This document shows, one piece after another, positions 11,721 through 21,893 of a stretch of 64,000 bases of DNA. How positions within the stretch are numbered: position 1 is the first letter of the stretch; each line of letters opens with the position of its first letter. The position numbers and the translations under genes were made by a program. This DNA is from Cylindrodendrum hubeiense (lineage: Eukaryota > Ascomycota > Sordariomycetes > Hypocreales > Nectriaceae), in NCBI GenBank assembly GCA_014621425.1, contig JAANBB010000045.1, positions 1-64,000 of the forward strand, written 5' to 3'. Below the pieces are notes generated by a model, which saw only the letters and a program-made list of their open reading frames with translations, did not search any database and had not been told where the DNA came from.

Positions 11721-12258
11721 ACAATTTGACTTGTGCTTCGATTCTCTAAACTTCCAGATTACCAATTGCAGGGGTATCCTATCTTACAAATTGGAATTAT
11801 GCCTCGCTTGTAGTGACAACGATACTAAATTCAACCTCGCGTGCAAAAGTGTTGATGCAATAGCGAGGATACGTCATCCGCATTCCCAAAAGGGACGTTG
11901 GTGTTGAACAGCCCTAACCAAAAATGGATGTTGGTCCCCCTTGTCTTTTTGTGTCAGCTCAACACTAATGCAGTATAGCTGCATCTCGGCAATTCGGCTC
12001 TCCAGATAGGACGACTGATTGGTGTTTTAATAGGCCGATGATGGGAAGCCAGGTCCACTCCCCTCTCACAAACCTCAATTTGTGGGTTGCTTTGCTTACG
12101 GAGAAATGCAATCACCAATTCAAGTCCCATGAGACAGAACATTCTGTTCAGGGCTTACCATGGTCTGATTCGAATTGGTCGCTTGCATGTGGGCTGGATA
12201 TTCAGGAAAAGTGAATTACAAAGCATCTCACCGGCCTCTTACCGGTTCATGTTCCACG

Positions 12259-12266
12259 TATAAGTA
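12259..12266 (+). promoter_or_regulatory. TATA box of the NmrA-like gene
   Basis: The sequence tataagta lies about 142 bases before the start codon at 12408, facing away from the SDR gene. Confidence 0.4.
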
Positions 12267-12407
12267 GGCCGGGTTAAACAGTCTTGAATCACCTCAGAGT
12301 CTTGACACAACGCAAGCACTTTAAGCACACCGTATTTACGCTTGCCTTGGCTATAGAAAGACTCTTCTCAATTTGAATCATCCACAGGCACAAGTCAACA
12401 ACACAAC

Positions 12408-13590
12408 ATGTCGAAGTTACTCGTTGTTCTGGGAATTACCGGTGTTCAGGTAAGTCCCAAATTTTTATCTCATGAAACACGAGACGTGCCGTATAAAACT
12501 TAGTACTAACGCGACCACTTTTAGGGAAGCTCTGTTGCCGGCACGTATCTCCAAGACGCTGGTTGGAAAGTTCGTGGCGTGACCCGTAATCCTGAGTCTG
12601 AAAGTGCCAAGGAATGGGCGGCAAAAGGCGTCGAGATCGTCAAAGGCGACAGTAATAATGTCGAGTCGCTGAAGAGAGCTTTCGTTGGTGCCGATGTCGT
12701 TTTTGGTGTCACAGATTTCTGGACCATTTTCAAAGACCCCGAGAGCAACAAAAACAAGAATCCTGGTCAAGAACTTGTCAAATACTGCTACGAGGTCGAG
12801 TTGCAGCAGGGCAAGAACATTGCTGATGCTGCGGCTACCATCTCAGGGCTTTCTCGATACATTTTCAGCTCCATGGCCCACGCGACAAAGTCGAGCGGCG
12901 GAAAGTATAACACGCTCTTCCATATGGATTCCAAAGCAGAGGCAGCTTCATACGCCCAAAGCCTACCGTCGCTCTATGGCAAGTTCTCGCAGATCCAGGC
13001 GCCTATTTACTTCCAGCTTCCCTGGCAGTGGGGACTGCCTACAACTCCCAAGAAGGTATGTAGAATCTTCATCGTCTTTACACCGTCGCATCGCTTCCTA
13101 TAATACCGCAGCTGACAATTTTCAAGCAAACTGATGGAACCTGGCGCATGAAGGGAATCGGCCCCGGTGACAAAGGCATTCCGTTTGGAGACGTCCAAAA
13201 TGACTTTGGGCCGTCTATCAAGTCAGTTGCTGAGGCCGAGCCTAACGTCAACTTATTTGCTGTTGGGGACTATGTATCCTGGACAGACTATCTAAAAGTA
13301 TTCTGCGACACTCAGGGTCTGAAGTACGGTGGCTACGACGAACTTTCATACGATGAGTTCTGCGAGTTACTTCCCGGAGGTCTTGGTCATGAGTTCAGTC
13401 ACAATGTGCTGTTTTCCCATGAGTTTGGATACGAAGGGACAGACCCATCAGTGGTTAAACCCGAGAAGGTGAGTTTTTACTGACTCTGATGAATCATAAA
13501 AAACGAAGCTAACCCTTATGCCAGTTAAACCTCAAGATGACTTCCTTCCGGGAGTACTGTGAGAAGACCGACTTTTCTACGATACTATAG
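12408..13590 (+). CDS. NmrA-like NAD(P)-binding protein
   Basis: Four exons (12408-12449, 12525-13055, 13127-13468, 13525-13590) give about 320 residues. The first exon encodes only 14 residues and the glycine-rich dinucleotide motif is split by intron 1 (GITGVQ then GSSV), a common arrangement in this family. The N-terminal Rossmann part (VVLGITGVQG, WKVRGVTRNP) and the segment GADVVFGVTDFW are typical of NmrA/HSCARG-like atypical SDRs, which sense the NAD(P) redox state or reduce substrates and often lack the Tyr-x-x-x-Lys pair. The protein should be soluble. It could be a nitrogen or redox regulator or an enzyme; the sequence does not decide. It is divergent from the SDR gene. Confidence 0.9.
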
Positions 13591-14788
13591 ATCAGGGATT
13601 GTGACAAGTTAGATAGAAGAGACCACTTATTCTTTCTTCTATATGGTACGATGTAATTGTGATAAGTCTTGTCAGTCCTGAAGTATAGGGGAGGCAGATT
13701 GTTAGCTTCAGCAATACGTGGACTAGAATATGAAGTTAAGCAGAGAAGTATGTAGTATTTTCGGTAATATTAAATTTTAGGTCTAGGTAATCAAATTATA
13801 TTCATAGTCAAATAGCCTATACCTTAGCCTTGGGGGCTTTGTGAAGATATTTAAGTAAATTGCATGATGCTAGGATCAGTACTGGTCATGTTTCTAATGT
13901 CAATGATTTAGAACAGTGAGCATAATTATAAGTTCTAGCATTTTTAAATAATAGCTCACTTCTTCGTTATTTTAATTACTAATCGACTCGTGAATTCGTG
14001 GGCCGCGCTACCGGTTATCACCTCCCCTAGAGAGGAATGAGTATGGGATGGATCCGAACCCAGCAATTACCAACCATATCCGACACACGCCTTGCTTAAT
14101 ACCTCTAAGGGCATTCCTGGCCGTATGTGTCAGCTAGAATGTAAACCCATTTGATCCGCACTGCCCTTTCTAGGCTATTCCGACCGGCATTGTGGTCATT
14201 GGATAAGGTCAATTAGTCAGTCATCGAGAGCTGCAAGGTAGGATCGAGGGATTGCGATCGGATTTATCTACATCATCGACCTTCAAGCATCGTCATGGGC
14301 ATCCAGCAGCAGATTTTGTAGCAAGCTCAGTTTGAATTATTTTTGGCCTATCTTTGCGGCACCGTGTTGCGACCCGTTTGATCATGTCGCATTGCCGGCT
14401 ACGGCAAAAGGGAATGATCACTCCACCAATGCGTAGTATAAGAATGGTCTATACTGCTTCTGACAGATCAGATAATGCTAATTGATAGCATCGGTCAGGC
14501 TAGTCTATTCTGTTCACTTTGAGAGTTTTTTATCAATGCCCTTACCGATATTGCAGACGCATCGCCTTTGTGCCGGTATCACTGCAGTTACAACACCTGC
14601 ATTGGTGGGTGGGTTGTTGGGTCTTTGACCGTCCCTCGTATCGTTCACCCACACAGTACAGAGACACTTTGATCGCGATATATCGGCAAACTGATTTGAA
14701 AGCATCAAATATGTATCCCTCTCCTAGCAGTCTCATGATCTAATGGAAACCTCTGTATTTCCCATTGTGAGGAGCAAACTTCTTAATA
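13591..14788. other. AT-rich intergenic region with a repeat copy
   Basis: Starts with an AT-rich 3' region, then contains copy B of the dispersed repeat (about 13935-14095). The remaining short ORFs lack any domain, and nothing else is recognised. Confidence 0.5.
13935..14095. repeat. Dispersed repeat, copy B
   Basis: Matches 8215-8375 in the same orientation. It carries more T and A at transition differences than copy A and lies in an AT-rich setting, as expected if one copy has suffered repeat-induced point mutation. Confidence 0.7.
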
Positions 14789-15835
14789 TCAATTTCGTGA
14801 TGGTGACCATGAGGCCGGCGCGTAGCATCCAATCTTCTCAAGAGGTTTGGGTCTCGGCACCCAATGCTCTGTGCTACCGGTATATTGGGTATTCTGAATG
14901 ATTGAACGCCTATGGTATTCTCCCAAGAGCAATTTTGCATCATCGAGGAGCCATTTTAAGTCTCTGTCGTCAGAATGCAAAACGTCTTGGATATTATCCA
15001 TAATAACGGTGTTTTCCAGAACCTCGGGCCACATTGCTGGATCAGGCCACATATAAAGATGTTGGAGAGACTCGAAGAAGAATAAAAAGGTGACGAAATC
15101 TTCTTTAACCGCGAGGTCACTCCCGGATCCGTAGACGATATCCCCGCGTTGTCCCATGTGAGTAAACGCCACATGCTGCGTAGACGCAACTAGGTCGCGG
15201 AATGATTGAAAGTGGCTAGCATTCCAAGGGAATCTCTGATTATCGTCTTGAATGATCTTATAGAGGCTATCATCCTTTGGCAACCCAGAGTGAGGGTGGA
15301 AAACGGGCATATCGAGCACGCCTATGAGATGAAGCACGTCGATCTCTGTGTTGAAACGTACAAGACGAACTTTGACGCCTGTTTTCCACTCGCCCCGGTA
15401 AACACGCAAGACGTCAGGGTATCTCTGGATGACTGCACTGCGGGATTCGTAACAGGCGAGGTTGAGGCTGGCGAGGCGAGAGGCTGACTCTGGGTCTTCA
15501 GGTTCGGGGTATTGGTCGGAAACCGCGAAATAACCGTCGGGCATGCACATCGACGCTTGGCTTACGCCGCGGAAATTCCCAAACCCATCGCATTTTCCAT
15601 GATCGCCGCAGAATCTGCCGTCGGCAATCAGACAGGTATGGTTGACGACATAGAGCAAGCGGTAAACAGTTAGGCGAACCATTCGACCTAGCACGGCGTC
15701 CTCCAAAGCGTAGCGCCATATCTGATTTCGCAACTCCGGTGATAGGTCTGTAAATCGACCAAACGAGTCGCCCAAGACGTCGTTAGAGTTTCGTGAGCCT
15801 GCAACCATGATCAAGCCTTTATTGAGATGCGACAA
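14789..15835 (-). CDS. 2EXR-type fungal protein
   Basis: Single-exon gene of 348 residues. Residues about 26-40 read FGRFTDLSPELRNQIWRYAL, the F-x2-L-x-x-E-x-R-x-x-I-W pattern of the 2EXR domain, an F-box-like motif expanded in Pezizomycotina. The rest is mixed alpha/beta without signal peptide or membrane segment; it includes LNLACYESRSAV, which is also recurrent in this family. The biochemical role is unknown for the family. A link to protein turnover is only an analogy to F-box proteins. Divergent copies are common near accessory genes. Confidence 0.8.
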   Translation of the reverse strand: MSHLNKGLIMVAGSRNSNDVLGDSFGRFTDLSPELRNQIWRYALEDAVLGRMVRLTVYRLLYVVNHTCLIADGRFCGDHGKCDGFGNFRGVSQASMCMPDGYFAVSDQYPEPEDPESASRLASLNLACYESRSAVIQRYPDVLRVYRGEWKTGVKVRLVRFNTEIDVLHLIGVLDMPVFHPHSGLPKDDSLYKIIQDDNQRFPWNASHFQSFRDLVASTQHVAFTHMGQRGDIVYGSGSDLAVKEDFVTFLFFFESLQHLYMWPDPAMWPEVLENTVIMDNIQDVLHSDDRDLKWLLDDAKLLLGEYHRRSIIQNTQYTGSTEHWVPRPKPLEKIGCYAPASWSPSRN

Positions 15836-16256
15836 TAGTGGGTTTCGTTAAGAAACACGATGAAAATGGATGCCGACAGACGAAATGCCAACTTGTTGTG
15901 CGGGGCTGGGCGAAAAGCGATTCCAGCAGATCAGGTGACTGCAGTCAGCACGAGAGCTATTCCTTGGCATCTCTTCCTTGGAATCTGATGTGAAGCGATT
16001 TCATTTCCTCCGACATAAATTTTCCATAGAGAGGCAATGATGTTGACAATTCTAAAATCGGATCAAAACCAGCTTAGGCGAGGCGTCTGAATATGGCAAT
16101 CAATTACTAGAATTAGCTTTTCTTTATCTTCACTGCGGGATTTGAGACTGGAGACTGCATACCGCTTGATAAATAAAACACCATTACGTATCAGAAGCAT
16201 TCGCGAACTTGACAATTAATTATCAAGTCTGGAAGGACTCGTGACAACCCTGCGTA
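15836..16256. other. Intergenic, nothing recognised
   Basis: Lies between the 2EXR start and the 3' end of the rhodopsin-domain gene. No coding potential or repeat was seen. Confidence 0.5.
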
Positions 16257-17613
16257 TTATCTTTTCATCGCATACGAGCGTTCTACCTCTTCCACTTCTA
16301 CTAACATGTCATTTCGCACACGTATCCCGGGAAAGTCGCGTTCGCCGCCACTATAGCTGCGGGAATCGCGCAAGTGACTGGTTATCATGGTCTGGATCGG
16401 ATCTGGACCCTGGTTGAAATCTGACGTGCTCGGGGAACCTCGCTCTGGATCCGCCAGTTGATGTATCGAACTCGACTCATCGGCGTCATTTCTTGTGGTA
16501 CTCGGGATCGTCTTCAGCTTCATAGCATGACTGCGATTAGTTCTGCTGATAGGCTGGCTGCTACCGTAGGAGCTGAGGAATGAATGGGGTAGGAGGCGGC
16601 GGAAAATGGGTCGAAGTAATGGGAAACAGGCTAAGACACGTGAGCAAGCAGAACTCAAGCGAATTTTTTCGAGGAATAGTTAGTTACCAGAGACGATGGC
16701 GACATTCATCTCGACATTTCCCCAGATAAAACTCATTGCCACGTCATGCGGCATCTCCGTAGTTTCAGGGTTATATCGAATCGACTCGACTATGGTAATG
16801 ACGGAGGCGAGACAAACGCTACTTCATTAGTCGCTTGCATGTTTGTCGGGTGAAGTAGAAACCTACATGAAGCCAACCAAGAAAAGACCAATAACGGCAA
16901 TCTTCTGACCGATTGGTAGTCTTAGTTTGCTGATTTCAATAGCCGGCAAGGCCAGAATAATGAGATCCATAACACAATGGGTTAGTATTGTGCCAAAGAA
17001 GAATTGTGCCTCGTTTATAGCACAATGACCATTAATCGATTTATCCCAAAAGTACCGGGTGGGAAGGCATTGGAAGGAGACCATAAAAGTCCGAAGAATG
17101 ATCCACATGACAGATATGACAAACATAATCTGGATGGGAATTCGAATCGACGACAGGTAGAATAATCGCCAGTAGAGTGTCAGGATCGTGAACTTGGTGG
17201 AAGCTATCGAGAAGGCGTAGCAGAACTCGCAGCAAAACATGAGACGTCTTGCGTGCATAAGCGCATCCTCTCTTTGCTCTTCGGTGAGGGATGGGTCGAG
17301 GGTTTGTCCAAGGCTCCAGGTAGCGGCCCCTAGATCGTAGTTAGCATGCGTAGAATAGGTTTGAGGGTCGTATTTACAAGTGATAATGAGGATGTTGTAA
17401 CCGCTCGCAAATACCTCCAGTTTGTAAGTACAGCCCATGGTCAAGGAGCAGGTGGACGTAATGGCTCACAAAGGCAGATACGCAAAAGTAATCATCGACC
17501 CACCAGCGCTGTTTTGTCATGCGCCGCGCGATGACGCGCAGGATCAGCGCCACAAAGGCCGCAACCCAGGTGACGATGGCGGCGACATAGATATTCGTTT
17601 GGAGCCCAGCCAT
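16257..17613 (-). CDS. Integral membrane protein, fungal rhodopsin domain (PTH11-like group)
   Basis: Four exons (17613-17470, 17414-16867, 16821-16688, 16630-16257) give 399 residues. The start is ATG 17613 (MAGLQTNIYVAAI), directly before helix 1. Seven hydrophobic helices are visible, with the family signatures RWWVDDYFC after helix 1, CCEFCYAFSIASTKFTILTLYWR around helix 3, and EMNVAIVSACFPLLRP after helix 7, which becomes continuous only when intron 3 is removed. The cytosolic tail of about 110 residues is hydrophilic and Ser/Arg-rich. Proteins of this fold are retinal-independent and are often compared with the PTH11 receptor of rice blast, which senses surface cues, but most have no tested ligand. 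The protein resides in the plasma or an internal membrane. A second, distinct member lies at 46584-47811. Confidence 0.88.
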
Positions 17614-18870
17614 GGTTGCGACTGCGAGCTCACGGTGCTGTACCCACCAAAAATCCGAACGCTCCGACGTTGCATTTGACAAGAGTACGGCGCTGGTAAT
17701 AGAGGAGCAAAGGCACAATACGAATGAACAAGCAATATGGGCGGTGTGAGCGGGCGGGCATCATCGGCATTTGACCGTTAGCTCTCTCAGCTCATTTTGC
17801 GGGGGAGGGTCGGCTAGCATCAGTGGCGGTATCCCAACGGAGGCATTGGCTTGAACCCATGGGAAAGCGGATTCCCCGCAAAATTCACCCTTGATAGGGG
17901 TCTTTGGCGCGATAGAATCGTCTTGAACGCCCACGTTACATAGCGCTCGGCTGGCTATCATCCGACTAGCACCCATTCAGCTGTGGATATTGCCCGTTAC
18001 ACCACTTGATGAGTACGAAGGACAGGCCCGGAGACGACGGATGGCAGCTCCCAACTGGAGGGGAAAAGGGCACTAGTCGACTAGCTGAAGTTTCTCGGCT
18101 CTGGAACCTGATGCTGACTCGCTGCTCCGCCTGGGCTCGGTGTGGCAACCGAAAAACAGGTTTTGAAACACGGTAGAAGAAGTCCCGTCTCGTCAAGGCT
18201 TTATCAGGGTCTTCCGTGTTGTGTCAGGCAAGCCGGCAAAAGGGCACGCTCCATGTTATAGAGCTGATAACGCCGCTCATTGTCTCAAAATATTGGGCGA
18301 CGACAATTGGACAACAAGCGACAGAAAGCAGCCCAGGGCGAGCAGCGATGTCATGGCGAATACCAGATTGGTTACCGTAACGTCGGGTTGCTTAGCTCTA
18401 ACTCAGCTACATTCAGACCATTTATAATGCGTGGCAGATGGTGTGCAGCGTGAGCGCAGATCAGCGCCTGCCCAATAGTGTAGCGAGCCTGGTGACTCGT
18501 GAGCCTGAGACTTAACAAATTGAGGTAGAAAGGCCTGGCTCCTCTAATAAATGTTGCAAACTGGACCCAACTAAAGTATGGAGTGCCTGCATATTGCAGC
18601 TCCTGGTCGGAAGGTTCCATATAGCTGGAGAGCTTCTAGAACGTAGAATGTGCTCCTCAATCTTTTTAATGTGGTAAGCCACCAGGGGGTACCTGACCCC
18701 ACATAACGCTAACTGGCGGTGATTGATGTAGACAAACATGTGGTAATAAAAGCCGCAGTGTGGTTACGAGGTATCTGGCATAGATCTGCGTAGCACCGGT
18801 CATTGATGGGACCTCTGTTACCACTCAATTGAGATGGGGGCTGATGTACCCTTGCTCTCATTTGCTTTCC
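17614..18870. other. Intergenic, nothing recognised
   Basis: More than 1.2 kb without a supported gene. The short ORFs on both strands have no domain or plausible splice continuation. Confidence 0.45.
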
Positions 18871-19452
18871 CTAATTAAACTTGGCTGGAGTGACTACATT
18901 GGAGGATAACCGCATTTGAAGGGAAAGGGAGAAAAGGTGATTGTCCCTGTGAGCTGAAAAAATATTGTATCTGGTACTAGCTGCTTTAAATGCCAGAACT
19001 CTTGTCGTTATAAACGCTAAAGCCCCTTCATAGGTGCTGAAAACAGGAGCCAACGTGCAGATAAACAGCCCGACCAGCGCTAACCCAACGACACGGAAAC
19101 GGTTCAGTCTCTCAAAGACCTGGATCATTGTTGATGAAAAATGGACCACTTGATTGATGCTTAGTCTTCCAAATTTCTTATTTAGTATAACGTGCATTTT
19201 GCTCAACGAGTTTTTCGGTAACGTTAGTCGAGAGCTATTGCCCGGACGGCTCCTCTGAGTATTTATCCCGTAAGGTGTCGAAAGGTGAATCCAAGATGAG
19301 CGAAGGGTGGAATTTAAGACGCTTGAAGCAGTCAAATCCTTCATTGAAGATGTATAATTGCCAAAATGAATTATCATACTGTTCAGAAGCGCAAATGAGT
19401 ACTGCACCTTCAGATTGTAAGCATAGTACATAATAATATCTTGAACAGCCAT
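18871..19452 (-). CDS. Hypothetical 193-residue protein with one membrane-like segment
   Basis: Open frame of 193 codons just downstream of the HeLo-pseudokinase gene on the same strand. I do not recognise the family. The N-terminal half is Ser/Asn-rich; the second half holds a hydrophobic stretch (VVGLALVGLFICTLAPVF) followed by a second weaker one. A different-frame ORF overlaps its 5' part (19528-19235), so it could also be a fragment of a spliced gene or a decayed 3' gene. It may be chance, but its length and membrane segment beside a cell-death-type gene make it worth recording. Confidence 0.3.
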   Translation of the reverse strand: MAVQDIIMYYAYNLKVQYSFALLNSMIIHFGNYTSSMKDLTASSVLNSTLRSSWIHLSTPYGINTQRSRPGNSSRLTLPKNSLSKMHVILNKKFGRLSINQVVHFSSTMIQVFERLNRFRVVGLALVGLFICTLAPVFSTYEGALAFITTRVLAFKAASTRYNIFSAHRDNHLFSLSLQMRLSSNVVTPAKFN

Positions 19453-19634
19453 GCATCAGAGACCTCCAAACATTTCGGAGGCTATGACTGCTAATACCGG
19501 GTAACTCAGAGACGAAACTCATGTACACCAGGGTCTATTGTCAACTCTAGAACTGAGCTCCTGCCACTCCAAGCTGAGGCCAGCTATCACACATCGGTAG
19601 TGGACACATGAACCGCTGCAAGAATACATCCTTG

Positions 19635-21539
19635 TCAAATAGGATTTTCTATCATACAGACCACCTTTCGCTCAAAGTCTTCCAGAAAACACCGCCTCCG
19701 AAGTTCCTCATCATCCTCAACACCAGAGTTTGACCCGTCATTGTGTGGAAAGCAGTGGTCCTGGCCAAAATTCCCTTCCAGGCAACAGGTAACAACATCT
19801 GCATAGACTTTTCCCATGCGACCTCTGAGCTCCGGGACATATTTAGTCTTTAACCTCTCAGAAACAACTCCAAGGTCGTCCGTCCGACAATCTTTAAAGA
19901 TCCGCTGTATAGGGCACCATAGACCAATTTCTAGGAGAACTACTCCTAGGCTGTAGATATCGAATTCCCTTCGGTACCTCGGTGATGGATGGATGCATTC
20001 CATTGCGCTCCTAGTTGAATCAGGCACTGCCATATTTCTGGAAGGGTGCCAGTAGAGACGCTCATTGGGGGACGGGAAGTCGTTGAGATAGATGGAAGGA
20101 AGCTTCTCACTTGGTTCAAGGTCGTTATCTCGCCGCGTGAGGCTGAACCCGCCCAGGAAAGGGCTCTCAACCGTATGAGAATCCCTGTCGCCCTCGAACA
20201 GCAGTATGTTACTGCTCGAAATACTTTTGTGGAGCCAATTCACAGAAAGCATCTGGTACACCGTTCCAACAAGGCTGCGCGCGGCACGGAGACGATCTTC
20301 CAGGTCTCTGCGGATATGCCGCGGCTGGTCTTGACTGAGTCGATGCTCGAGGGAGGTCGGCGATGCTGCACTGTTCTCCCCGGGGTAGCGGAAGACGATT
20401 CCATAGCGGCAACGCTTTTCATCGTGAAAATAACCCAAACATGGCAAGACGCCGGTATGAGCCAGAGCAGAGAGCTGCTGGAGCTGCATTGCGAGCATGT
20501 GGACACGAGCGTCGACGCCAGAGAGGGTTTCTCGTGTTTCCTCTGACGAGTAGTGGCGCCATTCAATTATCACTGGCGAGGTCTCCCGGAAACCAAATTC
20601 TTGAGTGCGAAAGCCTTCGGCCCCGTGTTTGTCGAATTGAAACTCAGATGCTCGGAGATACAGGGATGCCTGCGATGCGGCAACCCTCGACGCGTACCTG
20701 CTGGCAGTGGAGAGAGCTGCTAGAGCCCTTTGACTGTTTTCTTCCGCCGGCTTGGGAGAATCTGTCTCCAAAGCGTCTGTTTCATGTCTGCTCTCAAGCA
20801 ATCGTGCCATGAGGCTGTACTGTCGACCAACTTCGCCAGCGTCAACATCGCTTGTGGTGTTATTATTTAAGCCGATATCCGCCATGCTAGCGGCCAGCTG
20901 TCGAGTGGTCACCAGCACTCGGCCGATTCGTCGTTCGAATCGAGCCATGCGATAAAAGGGCAGCAAATCGGCCAACTCAGCGTTGTACTTTCGAAGTGTA
21001 TCAACAAGTCGAGACAGCTCTTTTTCATCTCCTGAAGCCCATCGAATCCTGGCCCAGAGGCCAAGCTTCAACTGTTCCGCCTCTGTCTCTCTCAAAACTG
21101 CACCGTTGAGAGCGGTGCTCGGGTTCAAGAAGCGGTCCAATCGCTTTCTCCAGGAACCACTGCTTGACGCCTGGTTTGGAAAGTATCTCTCTAGTGTTGG
21201 TCTTGCTGCTTGTAGGGACATGTTCATGTTCGCCACGGACCTCTGGATGTGAGAGAGAATGTGTCCCCGGTGAAAGTCGTGTGGAAGAAGCGTCATCATA
21301 TCTGAATCCCGCATATCTTGTCTTTCGTCATCCTGGACGATCGCCTCGGTGAAGCCGGTTTCCTGGACCCAACAAGAGAACCGTATGCGTTGCCATTGTA
21401 AATGAACCAACAGATTCTCCAGCTCCATATCAGCACCCCTTGCGGTCGAAATGATGTCGAGCAGGTCTATGCATGTCTTAAGCGCCCCAATAACACCTAT
21501 GATGCTTGCCGCAGCCCCTATGGCTTCCAGGCCGGACAT
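19635..21539 (-). CDS. HeLo domain fused to a pseudokinase
   Basis: Single exon, 634 residues. Residues about 1-225 resemble the HeLo (prion-inhibition and propagation) helical bundle: a hydrophobic N terminus (ASIIGVIGALKTCIDLLDII) followed by LENLLVHLQWQRIRFSCW, the same layout as the HET-S-type membrane-active domain. Residues about 320-630 form a protein kinase fold (FDIYSLGVVLLEIGLW is the alpha-F region). The catalytic residues are replaced: the VAIK position reads IIEW (324-327), HRD reads HKS (437-439) and DFG reads GGF (463-465). It is therefore a pseudokinase. In MLKL of animals a comparable four-helix membrane-killer domain is controlled by a pseudokinase. By analogy this protein may be a cell-death executioner triggered through its kinase-like part. 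It starts 354 bases from the divergent kinase/ankyrin gene. Death activity is inference; the two-domain architecture and the dead motifs are seen directly. Confidence 0.85.
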   Translation of the reverse strand: MSGLEAIGAAASIIGVIGALKTCIDLLDIISTARGADMELENLLVHLQWQRIRFSCWVQETGFTEAIVQDDERQDMRDSDMMTLLPHDFHRGHILSHIQRSVANMNMSLQAARPTLERYFPNQASSSGSWRKRLDRFLNPSTALNGAVLRETEAEQLKLGLWARIRWASGDEKELSRLVDTLRKYNAELADLLPFYRMARFERRIGRVLVTTRQLAASMADIGLNNNTTSDVDAGEVGRQYSLMARLLESRHETDALETDSPKPAEENSQRALAALSTASRYASRVAASQASLYLRASEFQFDKHGAEGFRTQEFGFRETSPVIIEWRHYSSEETRETLSGVDARVHMLAMQLQQLSALAHTGVLPCLGYFHDEKRCRYGIVFRYPGENSAASPTSLEHRLSQDQPRHIRRDLEDRLRAARSLVGTVYQMLSVNWLHKSISSSNILLFEGDRDSHTVESPFLGGFSLTRRDNDLEPSEKLPSIYLNDFPSPNERLYWHPSRNMAVPDSTRSAMECIHPSPRYRREFDIYSLGVVLLEIGLWCPIQRIFKDCRTDDLGVVSERLKTKYVPELRGRMGKVYADVVTCCLEGNFGQDHCFPHNDGSNSGVEDDEELRRRCFLEDFERKVVCMIENPI

Positions 21540-21893
21540 ATCGGTCGCGTCACCCTAGAGAGGGTAGCTTGGTTCTTTTTGCAGGCCGCCAGAGCGATGA
21601 AACAATATGGGAGTGAGTAGGCAAGAGCGCGCATCTAAGATTCATAGAGGAAAATGTAATTCAATTGTTCTTGTGGCTTTGAAATCCCTGCGTACTTAAG
21701 TAGGTATGTGAATATTACTTTATTAGGAGCAAGGCCGGCGCTTACATGTGGCATGCTGCATGTATACGTGCTGCGCGACTGGCCAGGGTTGTATCAATCT
21801 GAGACAAATTTTCCGTCAAGGGCGTTTCAGACCTATATATACATCCTAGACAAAGGGGCAGCATTGTAGAGCCTTACTTACTGGTAGGCACTC
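21540..21893. promoter_or_regulatory. Short divergent promoter between the HeLo and kinase genes
   Basis: 354 bases separate the two start codons. A TATA-like tatatata at 21834-21841 faces the kinase gene. No clear TATA box faces the HeLo gene. The short spacer makes coordinated expression plausible. Confidence 0.5.

Larger units (their letters stand above)
11586..12407. other. Bidirectional promoter region
   Basis: Non-coding spacer between the divergent SDR and NmrA-like genes. Each side has its own TATA-like element. No other gene or repeat was recognised. Confidence 0.55.

Noticed and set aside
20046..20812. Plus-strand ORFs of about 150-166 codons opposite the HeLo-pseudokinase
   Set aside because: They overlap a complete 634-codon gene with recognisable domains and have none of their own.
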